A stretch of 64,000 bases of DNA from Acidipropionibacterium thoenii DSM 20276. Lineage in GTDB: Bacteria > Actinomycetota > Actinomycetes > Propionibacteriales > Propionibacteriaceae. Below, in pieces: positions 26,550 through 36,428 of the stretch (the stretch's first letter is position 1; every line of letters begins with the position of its first letter). Under the pieces are notes generated by a model. It was not told where the DNA came from. It worked only from the letters and a program-made list of their open reading frames with translations, and made no database searches. The DNA is taken from positions 62,001 through 126,000 of the forward strand of contig NZ_KE384018.1 in NCBI RefSeq assembly GCF_000423445.1. Direction: 5' to 3'. The position numbers and the translations under genes are program-made.

Positions 26550-28154
26550 TCAGGAGGCATTCGCCAGGGTCCTGGCGGCCCCGGCGGTACGGATGATGTG
26601 ATCGAAGGCGCCCAGTGCCGCGGTGGCACCCGATCCCATCGAGATGATGATCTGCTTGTAGGGCTGGGTGGTGCAGTCGCCGGCGGCGAAGACGCCGGGC
26701 ACCGAGGTGGCGCCGCGGGTGTTGACGACGATCTCCCCGCGCTTGGTGAGGTTGACCGCCCCCTCCAGCCACTCGGTATTGGGCAGCAGACCGATCTGGA
26801 CGAAGATCCCGCGCACCGGCACGGTGCGCAGCTCCCCGGAGTTGCGGTCGCGGTACTCCAGGCCGGTGACGTGCGAGCCGTCACCGATCACCTGGGTCGA
26901 CTGGGCCGAGGTGATGACATCGACATTGGGCAGCGACTCCAGGGTCGCCAGCAGCACGGCGTCGGCCTTGAGGGAGTCCATGAACTCGAAGACGGTGACA
27001 TGCCGGGTGACACCGGCCAGGTCGATGGCCGCCTCGATGCCGGAGTTGCCGCCGCCGACCACAGCGACGTCCTGACCCTTGAACAGCGGTCCGTCGCAGT
27101 GCGGGCAGTAGGTGACCCCCTTGGTCTTGTACTCCTGCTCGCCGGGCACCCCGAGCTGACGCCAGCGGGCGCCGGTGGCCAGCACCACGGCCTTGGCGCG
27201 CAGCTCGCCGCCATTGAAGCGGACGCCGGTCAGGCCGTCGGCACCGGCCTCGATGAGCTCGGCGGCATGCTGACCCTCGATCGCATCGATCTGGTAGTCG
27301 GCGACGTGGGCGCCCAGCGCGGCACCGAGCTGGGGGCCGGTGGTGTGGGGCACCGAGATGAGGTTCTCGATGGACTCGGTGTCGAGCACCTGGCCACCGA
27401 TCCGCTCGCCGACCATCGCGGTGCGGATCCCCTTGCGAGCCGCGTAGACGGCGGCGGCAGCTCCGGCCGGGCCCGAGCCCACCACCAGGACGTCGTAGGG
27501 ATCGCGCTGGGACAGGTCCTCGGCGGCCTGCTCGGCGGCCGAGGAGTCCAGCTTCGCGAGGATGTCGGCCATCGTCATCCGCCCCGAACCCCACTCCTTG
27601 CCGTCCAGGTAGATGGCGGGCACCGACTGGATGCCCTTGGCCTTGACCTCGTCGGCGAACGCTCCGCCCTCCACGGCGGTGTGCCTGATGCGGGGGTTGG
27701 TGATGCTCATGGCGTTGAGGGCCTGGACCACGGTGGGGCAGTTCTGGCAGGTCAGCGACATGTAGGTGGTGAACTCGTGGTCGCCGGACAGGCCGCGGAC
27801 GGCGTCCAGCAGGGCGGCGTCGGCCTTGACCGGGACCCCGCCGACCTGCAGCAGGGCCAGCACCAGGGAGTTGAACTCGTGACCCATCGGCAGGCCCGCG
27901 AAGCGCACCGAGATCTCGGTGCCGGGGCGGGTGATGGCGAAGGAGGGGGTGCGGTCATCGGCCACCGGGTCGGCGACGGTGACCCGCTGGCCGGCAGCGG
28001 CGATCTCGCCGAGGAGCTCCATCATCTGGGCGGACTTCCTGGCGGTGGCGGGGTCGGTGGCCGGATCGCTGGCGGGGGAGGGGACCAGGACGACGTCCTC
28101 GGTGGTCATCGCCAGGTAGGTCTTGAGCTGTTGGACGAGTGCGGGTTCCAGCAT
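26550..28154 (-). CDS. ahpF: Alkyl hydroperoxide reductase subunit F
   Basis: 534-aa flavoprotein disulfide reductase that recycles AhpC. The N-terminal tandem thioredoxin-fold domain keeps CQNCP. The FAD domain has VVGSGPAGAAAAVYAARKG, the redox pair is in CPHCDGPLFKG, the NAD-binding motif is VAVVGGGNSGIEAAIDLAG, and the C-terminal FAD motif is VPGVFAAGDCTTQPYKQI. AAGGAG precedes the ATG. A hairpin separates it from ahpC. Confidence 0.96.
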   Translation of the reverse strand: MLEPALVQQLKTYLAMTTEDVVLVPSPASDPATDPATARKSAQMMELLGEIAAAGQRVTVADPVADDRTPSFAITRPGTEISVRFAGLPMGHEFNSLVLALLQVGGVPVKADAALLDAVRGLSGDHEFTTYMSLTCQNCPTVVQALNAMSITNPRIRHTAVEGGAFADEVKAKGIQSVPAIYLDGKEWGSGRMTMADILAKLDSSAAEQAAEDLSQRDPYDVLVVGSGPAGAAAAVYAARKGIRTAMVGERIGGQVLDTESIENLISVPHTTGPQLGAALGAHVADYQIDAIEGQHAAELIEAGADGLTGVRFNGGELRAKAVVLATGARWRQLGVPGEQEYKTKGVTYCPHCDGPLFKGQDVAVVGGGNSGIEAAIDLAGVTRHVTVFEFMDSLKADAVLLATLESLPNVDVITSAQSTQVIGDGSHVTGLEYRDRNSGELRTVPVRGIFVQIGLLPNTEWLEGAVNLTKRGEIVVNTRGATSVPGVFAAGDCTTQPYKQIIISMGSGATAALGAFDHIIRTAGAARTLANAS

Positions 28155-28244
28155 GGGATTTCTCCTTCGAGTGGGAAGAGAGGGGCTGAGCCGGCCGCCG
28201 GGGCGGCCGTGGGAGGTGGGGGATGCTGCCTGGGAAACAGCACG

Positions 28245-28275
28245 GCCCCCGGCAGGTCGGGTCCCTGCCGGGGGC
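28245..28275 (-). terminator. Intra-operon hairpin between ahpC and ahpF
   Basis: Perfect 12-bp stem GCCCCCGGCAGG (28245-28256) / CCTGCCGGGGGC (28264-28275), loop 7. It lies 31 nt after the ahpC stop and about 90 nt before ahpF. Likely a partial terminator or mRNA end stabiliser favouring AhpC over AhpF. Confidence 0.65.
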
Positions 28276-28306
28276 TCGTGGGGTGTGTCTCAGGTGAGCG
28301 GGTGGA

Positions 28307-28870
28307 TCAGATCATGCCGACGAGGTCGATGGACGGGGCGAGGGTGTCATCGCCCTCCTCCCACTTGGCCGGGCAGACCTCGCCGGGATGGGCGGCGATG
28401 TACTGGGCGGCCTTGACCTTGCGGACCAGCTCCTCGGCATTGCGGCCGATCCCCTCGGCGGTCAGCTCGTAGAACTGGATGACTCCCTGCGGGTCGACCA
28501 GGAAGGTGGCCCGGTCGGCTTGGCCGGCGCCCACCCTCTCGACGTCGAAGTTGCGGGTGAGCTGCAGGCTCGGGTCACCGATCATCGTGTACTGGACCTT
28601 GCTCACGGTGTCGGACTCGGTGTGCCAGGCCTTGTGGACGAAGTGCGAGTCGGTGGAGACCGAGAACACCTCGACGCCGAGCTTCTGCAGCTCGTCGTAG
28701 TGGTCGGCCAGATCGCCCAGCTCGGTGGGGCACACGAAGGTGAAGTCGCCCGGGTAGAAGAAGAAGATGGCCCACTTGCCGGCCACGTCGGCCTCCGAGA
28801 CGTCGATGAACTCACCGTTCCGGTAGGCGTGCTCCTGGAAGGGGAGGATCTTGGTGTTGATCAGACTCAT
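28307..28870 (-). CDS. ahpC: Alkyl hydroperoxide reductase subunit C (2-Cys peroxiredoxin)
   Basis: 187-aa AhpC/Prx1-type peroxiredoxin. The peroxidatic Cys47 is in [11 protein letters not shown] and the resolving Cys166 in GEVCPAKW; length and motifs match the enterobacterial type rather than mycobacterial AhpC. It reduces H2O2 and organic peroxides with electrons from AhpF. The ATG start at 28870 has AAGGT upstream. An OxyR-type operator lies 33 nt upstream. Confidence 0.97.
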   Translation of the reverse strand: MSLINTKILPFQEHAYRNGEFIDVSEADVAGKWAIFFFYPGDFTFVCPTELGDLADHYDELQKLGVEVFSVSTDSHFVHKAWHTESDTVSKVQYTMIGDPSLQLTRNFDVERVGAGQADRATFLVDPQGVIQFYELTAEGIGRNAEELVRKVKAAQYIAAHPGEVCPAKWEEGDDTLAPSIDLVGMI

Positions 28871-28902
28871 CAGTGACCTTCTTGGTTGGTGTTCTCGACA
28901 AC

Positions 28903-28921
28903 TGATAGACGCAGACTATCA
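28903..28921 (-). promoter_or_regulatory. OxyR-type operator upstream of ahpC
   Basis: TGATAG-N7-CTATCA inverted repeat; the core ATAG-N7-CTAT matches the known OxyR half-motif. It sits 33-51 nt upstream of the ahpC start and a gene encoding OxyR is in the same cluster. Confidence 0.6.
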
Positions 28922-29022
28922 CGAATGGTCGGACCAATAGAGGTCGCGTATCGAGATGCGACCCCGGCCCCTGGCTTGGCGAGGCCGCTGTCCACCTCGG
29001 ACAACGGTGGCGTGGGCCGTGA

Positions 29023-29028
29023 CAGAAT
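29023..29028 (+). promoter_or_regulatory. -10 element (CAGAAT) of purC
   Basis: CAGAAT, 6 nt before ATG 29035; leaderless layout, first base off consensus. Confidence 0.35.
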
Positions 29029-29034
29029 GACCGC

Positions 29035-30183
29035 ATGGCCAGCTCCACCGATGATCTCGGGCTTCCACTGCTCAGCGAGGGCAAGGTGCGTCGCATCTAC
29101 CGGCTGCCCGATCAGCCAGGACGGCTGCTGATGGTCGCCACCGATCGGATCAGCGCCTACGACCACATCCTGTCCCCCGACATCCCCGACAAGGGCAAGG
29201 TGCTCACCGGTATCTCGCTGTGGTGGTTCGACCAGTTGGGCGACATCGTCCCCAACCACCTCATCTCCACCGATGTCCCCGAGGCGGTCGCGGGCCGGGC
29301 GATGGTCGTCGAGGAGCTCTCCATGTTCCCCGTGGAGTGCGTGGTGCGCGGATATCTCACCGGGTCGGGATGGGCCGAGTACCAGGACCACGGCCAGGTG
29401 TGCGGCATCCCGCTTCCGGAGGGTCTCCAGGACGGCTCGCGGCTTCCCGAGCCGATCTTCACCCCGGCCACCAAGGCCGAGTACGGCGAGCACGACGAGA
29501 ACATCGACTTCGACACCCTGGTCACCATCGTCGGCCCCCAGGTGGCTGGCGAGCTGCGGCGGCTGTCCCTGGCGATCTACTCCCGTGCCGAGCAGATCGC
29601 CCGTGACCACGGCATCATCCTGGCCGACACCAAGGTCGAGTTCGGGGCCCGCGCCGACGGCACCATCGTGCTGGGCGATGAGGTCCTCACCCCCGACTCC
29701 TCCCGATTCTGGGACGCCGACCAGTGGGCCCCCGGTGGTGCCAATCCCTCCTACGACAAGCAGTTCGTCCGTGACTGGCTGACCCAGGAGTCCGGCTGGG
29801 ACCGGCACGGCGACCAGCAGCCCCCGGCACTGCCGGCCGAGATCGTGGCCGCCACCCGGGACCGCTACCTGGAGGCCTGGACCGCGATGACCGGCCTCGA
29901 CGACCCGTTGGGCGCCGCGGCCACCGATGCCGATAGGATCACGCCCATGGCACGTGTTGTGGTGGACGTCATGCCGAAGCCCGAGATCCTCGACCCGCAG
30001 GGGAAGGCCATCACCGGCGCCCTGGGACGGCGGTCTCACGAGGGGCTGACGGTCCGGCAGGGTAAGCGTTTCGAGATCACCGGTGAGGGAGTCGAGGACC
30101 GGCTCGAGGAGATCAGGCAGATCGCCGACGAGATGCTGGCCAATACCGTCATCGAGTCCTATGACATCCACGTGGAGCGCTGA
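29035..30183 (+). CDS. purC: SAICAR synthetase fused in frame to PurS
   Basis: 382-aa reading frame. Residues 1-300 are Pur[77 protein letters not shown]. Residues 305-382 are a complete PurS subunit of FGAM synthetase ([20 protein letters not shown]..., [16 protein letters not shown]). No stop codon separates them; the junction is a short [12 protein letters not shown] segment. Normally two genes. A promoter-like TAGGAT stands 7 nt before the PurS methionine, so PurS might also be made alone. purQ follows after 1 nt. The start ATG 29035 follows a -10-like box. Confidence 0.9.
   Translation: MASSTDDLGLPLLSEGKVRRIYRLPDQPGRLLMVATDRISAYDHILSPDIPDKGKVLTGISLWWFDQLGDIVPNHLISTDVPEAVAGRAMVVEELSMFPVECVVRGYLTGSGWAEYQDHGQVCGIPLPEGLQDGSRLPEPIFTPATKAEYGEHDENIDFDTLVTIVGPQVAGELRRLSLAIYSRAEQIARDHGIILADTKVEFGARADGTIVLGDEVLTPDSSRFWDADQWAPGGANPSYDKQFVRDWLTQESGWDRHGDQQPPALPAEIVAATRDRYLEAWTAMTGLDDPLGAAATDADRITPMARVVVDVMPKPEILDPQGKAITGALGRRSHEGLTVRQGKRFEITGEGVEDRLEEIRQIADEMLANTVIESYDIHVER
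29934..29939 (+). promoter_or_regulatory. Internal -10 element (TAGGAT) before the PurS methionine
   Basis: TAGGAT inside the purC-purS frame, 7 nt before ATG 29947. It has the same geometry as the other leaderless starts in the window, predicting a separate purS-purQ transcript. Confidence 0.45.
29947..30183 (+). CDS. purS: PurS segment (FGAM synthetase small subunit), possible independent product
   Basis: 78-aa PurS-like segment starting [13 protein letters not shown] and ending [10 protein letters not shown]. It has the normal length of a free PurS, which bridges PurL and PurQ in the three-component FGAM synthetase. It lies in frame inside the longer purC-purS reading. Independent initiation at ATG 29947 is suggested by the TAGGAT box 7 nt upstream. 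PurL (small type) and PurQ are both encoded in this window, so PurS is required. Confidence 0.7.
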   Translation: MARVVVDVMPKPEILDPQGKAITGALGRRSHEGLTVRQGKRFEITGEGVEDRLEEIRQIADEMLANTVIESYDIHVER

Positions 30184-30184
30184 G

Positions 30185-30862
30185 ATGGCCCCACGGATCG
30201 GTGTGGTCACCTTCCCGGGCACCCTCGATGATCAGGACGCCGTCCGCGCGATCCGGCTGGGAGGCGGCGAGCCGGTGCAGCTGTGGCACGCCTCGGCCGA
30301 CCTCAAGGGGGTCGACGCCGTCATCCTTCCCGGTGGCTTCTCCTACGGCGACTACCTGCGTGCCGGTGCCATCGCGGCGCTGTCGCCGGTGATGACCTCG
30401 GTGCGGGCCGCGGCCGGCAAGGGCCTGCCGGTGCTGGGGATCTGCAACGGCTTCCAGGTGTTGTGCGAGGCACGGCTGCTGCCGGGCACCCTGATGCGCA
30501 ATGAGCAGCAGCGATTCAAGTGCTCGGTCCAGGAGCTGGTCGTCGAGAGCATCGACACGGTGTGGACCTGCGACTTCGCCCCCCGGCAGGCGATCCGGAT
30601 CCCCGCCAAGCACGGCGAGGGGAACTACGTCGCCGATGCCGCGACGCTGGCGGCCATCGAGGCCAACAACCAGGTGGTCTTCCGCTACCTCCACAACCCC
30701 AACGGATCCGAGCACGACATCGCCGGGGTCACCAACGAGACCGGAAATGTCGTCGGCCTGATGCCCCACCCCGAACACGCTGTCGAGGGGTTGACCGGCG
30801 GCAGCACCGACGGTCTGGGATTCCTCTCCTCGGTACGTCGATTCCTCAGCGTCCAGGTCTGA
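30185..30862 (+). CDS. purQ: FGAM synthetase glutaminase subunit
   Basis: 225-aa class I glutamine amidotransferase delivering ammonia to PurL. The nucleophile elbow GICNGFQVL contains Cys87; [18 protein letters not shown] and the terminal [11 protein letters not shown] (catalytic His/Glu) are intact. The ATG is 1 nt after the purS stop (TGAGATG). Confidence 0.96.
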   Translation: MAPRIGVVTFPGTLDDQDAVRAIRLGGGEPVQLWHASADLKGVDAVILPGGFSYGDYLRAGAIAALSPVMTSVRAAAGKGLPVLGICNGFQVLCEARLLPGTLMRNEQQRFKCSVQELVVESIDTVWTCDFAPRQAIRIPAKHGEGNYVADAATLAAIEANNQVVFRYLHNPNGSEHDIAGVTNETGNVVGLMPHPEHAVEGLTGGSTDGLGFLSSVRRFLSVQV

Positions 30863-30984
30863 GAGGTCGGGCCGGTCTGTCGCCCACCGGGACGTGTCTC
30901 ATGATGTGGAAGGTGTGAGGGCGCCCTGACAGCACACGCCGGCGCCCGCGGCCAATGGTGGTCGGGGCAGCGGTGCGGCGGGGC

Positions 30985-30990
30985 CATACT
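30985..30990 (+). promoter_or_regulatory. -10 element (CATACT) of the amino-acid permease
   Basis: CATACT, 6 nt before GTG 30997; leaderless layout with one mismatch to TAnnnT. Confidence 0.35.
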
Positions 30991-30996
30991 TACCCC

Positions 30997-32463
30997 GTGA
31001 ATTCGGAAGAGGACACCCGGGTCGTCGACAAGGCCGACGAGGGGTACCAGAAGGGTCTCAAGACCCGCCACATCAGGATGATCGCGATCGGCGGTTCGAT
31101 CGGTACCGGGCTGTTCCTGGGTGCCGGCGGCCGGCTGGCGAACGGCGGGCCGGCACTGGCCATCGCCTACGCGATCTGCGGGTTGTTCGCCTTCATCATG
31201 GTCCGGGCGCTCGGCGAGCTGTCCATCCACCGGCCCTCCTCGGGAGCCTTCGTCTCCTACGCCCGTGAGTTCATGGGGGAGAAGGGTGCCTACATCACCG
31301 GCTGGCTGTTCTTCCTCGACTGGGCGACCTCGGTGATGGCCGACATCACAGCCGTCGCCCTCTACCTGCACTTCTGGACCTTCTTCCAGCCTATGCCCCA
31401 GTGGCTCCTGGCGATGATCGCCCTGGTGCTGGTCTTCACCCTCAACATGTTCTCGGTGAAGTACTTCGGTGAGGCGGAGTTCTGGTTCGCCGCGATCAAG
31501 GTGACGGCCATCGTGGTCTTCATGGCGGTGGCCATCTGGGCCATCATCACCGGTCACGCGGTCGGTAACGACCACGCCGGGCTCTCCAACCTCACCCAGC
31601 ACGGCGGGTTCTTCCCGATGGGCGTCGCCCCGCTGCTCACCCTGTCGCTGGGCGTCATCTTCGCCTTCGGCGGCACCGAGATGGTCGGCGTGGCCGCCGG
31701 CGAGGCCGCCGAGGCCCGCAAGATCCTGCCCAAGGCGGTGAACTCGATGATTCTGCGGATCTTCGTGTTCTACGTCGGCTCGGTGGTCCTGATGACCCTG
31801 GTGCTGCCATGGACCGCGTACTCCGGCGATGAGTCCCCCTTCGTCACCTTCTTCGCCCGGATCGGGGTGCCCTATGCCGGCGACATCATGCAGGTGGTGG
31901 TGCTGACCGCGGCGCTGTCCTCCCTCAATGCCGGTCTCTACGCCACCGGCCGCACGCTGCGGTCGATGGCTGTGGCCGGGGAGGCCCCGAGGATGGCGGC
32001 CAGGTTGAACAGGCACCAGGTTCCGGCCGGGGGCATCGTCATCACCGCCTCGCTGGGACTGATCGGCGTCCTCATCAACTACGTCTACCCCAGCGGCGCC
32101 TTCGACATCGTGATGAACCTGGCCGGTATCGGCATCGCGGGCACCTGGATCTCGATCCTGGCCTCCCACGTGATCTTCGTCCGCCGGGCCAGGCGGGGAG
32201 ACGTCGAGCGCCCCGACTTCCGGCTGCGCGGGGCCCCGGTCACCAATATCGTGGCCATCGTCTTCCTGCTGGTGGTGATCGTGTCGATGTGGTTCGACCC
32301 GAAGGTGGGTCGCCCCACGATCTACATGTTCCTGGGCGTCGTCGCACTCCTGGTGATCGGCTGGTTCGCAGTGCGCAATCGCATCAAGGGGGACCTGCTC
32401 GACAACATCCTGGACTCCGACGCGACCGACCAGGCCGGCCAGGAGCCCCAGAAGCAGGAATGA
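30997..32463 (+). CDS. ansP: Amino-acid permease, probably for asparagine
   Basis: 488-aa APC-superfamily (AAT) permease with 12 helices. The family start is clear: GLKTRHIRMIAIGGSIGTGLFLGAGG, followed by GELSIHRPSSGAFVSYAREF and FGGTEMVGVAAGEA. Immediately downstream (13 nt) lies an L-asparaginase gene, so asparagine is the likely substrate; GABA or another amide is possible. The GTG start at 30997 is chosen from the -10 box 6 nt upstream; an earlier in-frame start at 30955 is less likely. Confidence 0.82.
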   Translation: MNSEEDTRVVDKADEGYQKGLKTRHIRMIAIGGSIGTGLFLGAGGRLANGGPALAIAYAICGLFAFIMVRALGELSIHRPSSGAFVSYAREFMGEKGAYITGWLFFLDWATSVMADITAVALYLHFWTFFQPMPQWLLAMIALVLVFTLNMFSVKYFGEAEFWFAAIKVTAIVVFMAVAIWAIITGHAVGNDHAGLSNLTQHGGFFPMGVAPLLTLSLGVIFAFGGTEMVGVAAGEAAEARKILPKAVNSMILRIFVFYVGSVVLMTLVLPWTAYSGDESPFVTFFARIGVPYAGDIMQVVVLTAALSSLNAGLYATGRTLRSMAVAGEAPRMAARLNRHQVPAGGIVITASLGLIGVLINYVYPSGAFDIVMNLAGIGIAGTWISILASHVIFVRRARRGDVERPDFRLRGAPVTNIVAIVFLLVVIVSMWFDPKVGRPTIYMFLGVVALLVIGWFAVRNRIKGDLLDNILDSDATDQAGQEPQKQE

Positions 32464-32476
32464 GGAGGAGAGTCGG

Positions 32477-33475
32477 ATGAGGGTGGAGATCCTGTACACC
32501 GGTGGCACCCTGGGGATGGTCGACACCCCGCAGGGGCTGGCCCCCGGGGCTGATCTGGAGGGCTGGCTGCGCCGGCTCCTGAGCGGCACCGAGCTCGATC
32601 GGGGGGTCGAGCTGGTGACCTTCGAGCACCTCATCGACTCGGCCAACGCGACCCCCGAGGACTGGCAGCACATCGTCGATGAGCTGTGGGCGCGGCGCGA
32701 GGACGCCGACGCCTTCGTCGTCCTGCACGGCACCGACACGATGGCCTATGCCGCGGCGGCACTGTCCTACGCACTCACCGGGTTCGACAAGCCGGTGGTG
32801 CTCACCGGCGCCCAGTACCCGCTGGGAGTGGTGGGCACCGACGCCGCCCCCAATGTCACCGGGGCGCTACGGGCAGCGATGGCCGGGCGGTCCTTCGGGG
32901 TGGCGATCTTCTTCGGCCACAAGCTGCTGCGGGGCACCCGGGTCACCAAGACCTCATCGTGGGCCTTCCAGGGTTTCGGCTCCCCGAGCGTTCCCGAGCT
33001 GGCGCGGACCGGGGCCCCCTGGCAGTGGACCGCTCCCGGTCCGCGCGGATGCGGCTGGGAGGGCCCTGAGGCCTACCGCCGGTGCGACGTCGCGGTGCTG
33101 GACCTCGCCCCGGGGATCACCGCCGACCGGCTGGCCGCGATGCTGGATCCCCGTCCGGAGGCCGTGGTGCTGAGGGCCTTCGGGGTGGGCAACGCGCCGA
33201 GCGACGAGCCCGGACTGGTCGACGTGATCGCCGGAACCATCTCCGCCGGAGTGCCGGTGGTGGTCACCTCCCAGTGCCACCAGGCCGATGTGCTGCTGGG
33301 ACACTACGAGGCCGGCTGGCAGCTGGCCCGGGCAGGGGCGATCGGATCGGCGGACATGACCCTGGAGGCGGTCTACGCCAAGCTGGTGTTCCTGCTCTCC
33401 CAAGGCCTGGACGCCGAGCAGGTGGCCCGCTGGATGGGCACCAGCATCGCCGGGGAGCTCACCGTCAGGAGCTGA
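32477..33475 (+). CDS. ansA: L-asparaginase (type I-like)
   Basis: 332-aa cytoplasmic asparaginase that releases ammonia from asparagine. The nucleophile motif YTGGTLGM (TGGT at residues 8-11) and second motif VVLHGTDTMAYAAAALSY are intact, and GAQYPLG follows. GGAGAG precedes the ATG. Together with the permease it forms an asparagine-uptake and deamidation pair, fitting the nitrogen-source theme of the next 20 kb. Confidence 0.92.
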   Translation: MRVEILYTGGTLGMVDTPQGLAPGADLEGWLRRLLSGTELDRGVELVTFEHLIDSANATPEDWQHIVDELWARREDADAFVVLHGTDTMAYAAAALSYALTGFDKPVVLTGAQYPLGVVGTDAAPNVTGALRAAMAGRSFGVAIFFGHKLLRGTRVTKTSSWAFQGFGSPSVPELARTGAPWQWTAPGPRGCGWEGPEAYRRCDVAVLDLAPGITADRLAAMLDPRPEAVVLRAFGVGNAPSDEPGLVDVIAGTISAGVPVVVTSQCHQADVLLGHYEAGWQLARAGAIGSADMTLEAVYAKLVFLLSQGLDAEQVARWMGTSIAGELTVRS

Positions 33476-33507
33476 GCCCGGATGGGTCGCGGATCACCGG
33501 CCGCGGC

Positions 33508-34841
33508 TCAGCCCTGCTGGTCCAGTCGGGCGCTCTGGCGGGTGATGACGTCGTGCCAGGGCGGCAGCTCGATGCCCTCGGCGGTCATTCTGCGCCGCAG
33601 CCGACGTCGGCAGTCCAGGATGCCGACGATCCCGACGGCGAAGAGGACCAGCTGGCTGCTCATCGCCCAGCGGAAGCCCGTCAAGGTGTAGGCCCCGCCG
33701 GGGCACAGCCAGTCCAGCAGCACGCCGATCGCCTGGATGAGGATCAGAGCCGCGGTGAACCCGCCCATGATGGCGATTCCGGTGGCGGCCCCCAGCCGGT
33801 GCGGCTGGTGCTCGGTGCGCAGCACGTCGATCCCCACCGATCCACCGGGGATCGACAGTCCCAGGCACACCGAGAGCACCATCAGCAGCCACAGCGGTGC
33901 CCGCCCCGGCCACAGCAGCACCGCGATCCACGGCGCGACCGACAGGCTCACCATGAGCACCACCAGGCTGGCGCGGTTGAGCGGGTTCTGTCTGGTGAGC
34001 CGGGCGGCGATCGGTCCTGACATCGCCGAGGCCAGCACGTAGCAGGTCATCAGAGTGGATGCGGCAGCCGTCGAGCGGCCCTCGGCGCGGGTGAGATAGG
34101 GCATCCCCCACATCATCGAGTAGACGATCCCGGCGAAGTTGGTGGACCAGTGGCACCAGAGGCGACGCCGGTGGCAGGATGCCTGATCACCTCGAGGAGA
34201 TCCTGCGGCATCTCCCGCAGCGGGATGGTGGAACGCTGACCGGTGGCCCCGGCCGGGGCGTCGCGCAGCAGCACCGCGCTGGTGACGATGCCCACCGCGG
34301 CGATGCCGGCCGCCACCAGGCAGGTGGTGCGCCATCCCCGGTTCTCCACCAGGGCGACCAGCCCGACGGTCGAGCCGATCTGTCCGACCTGGCCCAGCAG
34401 CGCGGTGATCTGGGTCAGCATCGGCACCTGTCTCGGTGGGAACCACACCGGCAGGAGCCTGATGGCCGCACCGAAGGTGCAGGCATCCCCGGCACCCACC
34501 AGGACGCGGGCCAGGATGGCCATCGGGATCTGGTCCGAGACGGCGATCAGCAGCTGTCCGATCGTCATCAGGACCGCTCCCAGGGTGATCACCAGGCGGG
34601 GCCCCACCCGGTCGAGGAGCATCCCGGCCGGCAGCTGGGCCACCGCGTAGACCGCCAGCTGCAGCACCATGAAGGTGGCCACGATGCCGGCCGAGGCGTG
34701 GAAGTGGGTGGAGGCGGTCAGCCCCATCACGCCCAGCGAGCTGCGCTGCAGCACCGCGAACATATAGGCGAGAGCGGCGGCTCCCAGAACGATCCAACTT
34801 CGAGTCGACGCTTCTGGCATCACAGATCGGGGGGCGGACAC
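33508..34841 (-). pseudogene. MFS transporter split by a single-base frameshift
   Basis: Two overlapping frames make one 12-helix MFS protein of about 444 aa. The upstream frame (start GTG 34841) runs VLGAAALAYMFAVLQRSSLGV to HPATGVAS and then goes out of frame. The downstream frame continues LWCHWSTNFAGIVYSMMWGM to LPPWHDVITRQ and stops at 33508. One base, probably a C of GCCCTC read here as GCCTC, is missing near 34160-34163. A TAGGCT box lies 8 nt before the start. It is either an error in the sequence or a recent inactivation. The substrate is unknown. Confidence 0.75.
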
Positions 34842-34987
34842 GAGGGACGAGCCTAATCCTGCCCGGTCGGCGGGGCCGCGATGGCGAGCCGGTGTTCAGA
34901 TCGGCTGCCGGGAGGCTGCAAGAGGGTGCAGCGCCGCTGCCGGCACCCGGCTGGCACGCAGAGCCGGCACCGCGCAGCCAGCTGGCA

Positions 34988-36368
34988 TCACTCGGCCAGG
35001 GCACCGGCGGCCAGGACCGCGGCGATGTCGTCGATGTGGACCCCGCGCAGCGCTCCCAGGCTCACCCGGATATGGCCGGGCCCGGGCTGCCCGGCACCAC
35101 CGGACCGCTCGGCGAGCATGAACTGGCTGCCCACCGAGACCCGGATCCCGGCGGCCAGCAGCTGGTTGGCGGCGGTCGCCTCGTCACCTACCGGGATCCA
35201 CATGGTCAGCCCGTCGCCGGGCAGCACCCTCACGCCGTGCTCCGACAGGCTGGCGGCCAGCGCGATACGGCGACGCCGGTACTCGGCGGCGGCCCGGCCC
35301 ACCTGGGCCTGGGAACCGGGGTCGGTGAGCAGATGGGCCAGCAGCACCTGGAGGAGGTGACTGGTCCACCCCGGGCCCAGCAACCGACGGGCCACCACGG
35401 CGTCGATGATCCGGGCCGGCCCGGAGACCGCCGCGACCCTCAGATCGGGCCCGTGGGTCTTCGAGTAGGAGCGGATGTAGACGACGTCGTCCGGCAGGTA
35501 GCTGCCGAGGCTGACCGATCTCGCCTGGGTGATCGGCCCGGAGTGGTCGTCCTCGATGACCACCGGGTGGCTGCTGCCAGGCGCCTCCTTGATGGTCTGG
35601 GCCAATGCGCGGATCCGGGTGGTCCGCATCGAGACCCCGGTGGGGTTCTGGGCCCGGGGTTGGATGACGACGGCGCGCACCCGGTTCCTCAGAGCACTGT
35701 GCAAGGAGTCGGGGGTGACTCCCGAGGAGTCCATGTCCAGCGGGACGGCCACCAGGCCCAGGGCATCCAGGGTGTCGAAGAGGGGGGGGGTAGCCCGGGC
35801 TCTCCACCGCCACCTTGTCGCCGAAATGGGTGGTCACCACCAGGGTGCGGAACAAGGCGTCCATCGCACCATTGACCACGGTGATCCGCTGCGGCCGGTA
35901 GGGCCAGTCCTCGGTGAGCAGGTGCTCCAGCTCCGGGAGCAGTGGAGGGCTGAAGTAGGAGTCGACATGGAGCGTGGGGTTGTCTCTGGAGACCGCCTGG
36001 AGAGCCTCGCTGATGTCGGGCAGTAGATTGGGATCGGGGGTCCCCTCCGACAGATTGAGGGAGACCACCGCGGCCGGGTCGGACTCCCCGCGATAGCGCG
36101 GCGGCAGCCAGTTGTTGGGAGGCGGCAGAACGACGGTGCCGGCCCGTCCGCGTGATTCCAGCAGTCCCAGACCGGCCAGGATCTTCCACGCGGAGGCCAC
36201 GGTGCCGGCACTGACGGAGAGGTTCTCGGCGACCTTCTGGATGACCGGCATCCGGTCCCCGGCACCGATGGTGCCCTGGTAGACCAGCCGGGCGACGCCG
36301 GCCGCGATCTGCGCGGGGGCCGTGCCATCGGCGGCCCCCGTGATCTGTTCAACCGAGATTTGAACCAT
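34988..36368 (-). pseudogene. MocR/GntR-aminotransferase-type regulator split at a G9 tract
   Basis: GntR winged helix (about 15-85, IQKVAENLSVSAGTVASAWK) followed by a PLP-dependent aminotransferase-fold effector domain with the Lys in IRSYSKTHGPDLR. The frame breaks at the 9-base G run 35782-35790 (C9 in the message). With one base fewer the protein reads VESPGYPPLFDTLDALGL and continues without interruption to the stop at 34988 (about 460 aa). MocR proteins often control adjacent transporters, PLP enzymes or nitrogen catabolic genes. A TAGCAT box lies 5 nt before the ATG. The SDR gene of the pyrimidine block lies just upstream on the same strand. Confidence 0.8.
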
Positions 36369-36428
36369 GCCGCATGCTATCGCCGGGGGGCGGGTCCGGA
36401 GGGCGACTCCCGGACCCGCCCGCAGGGT

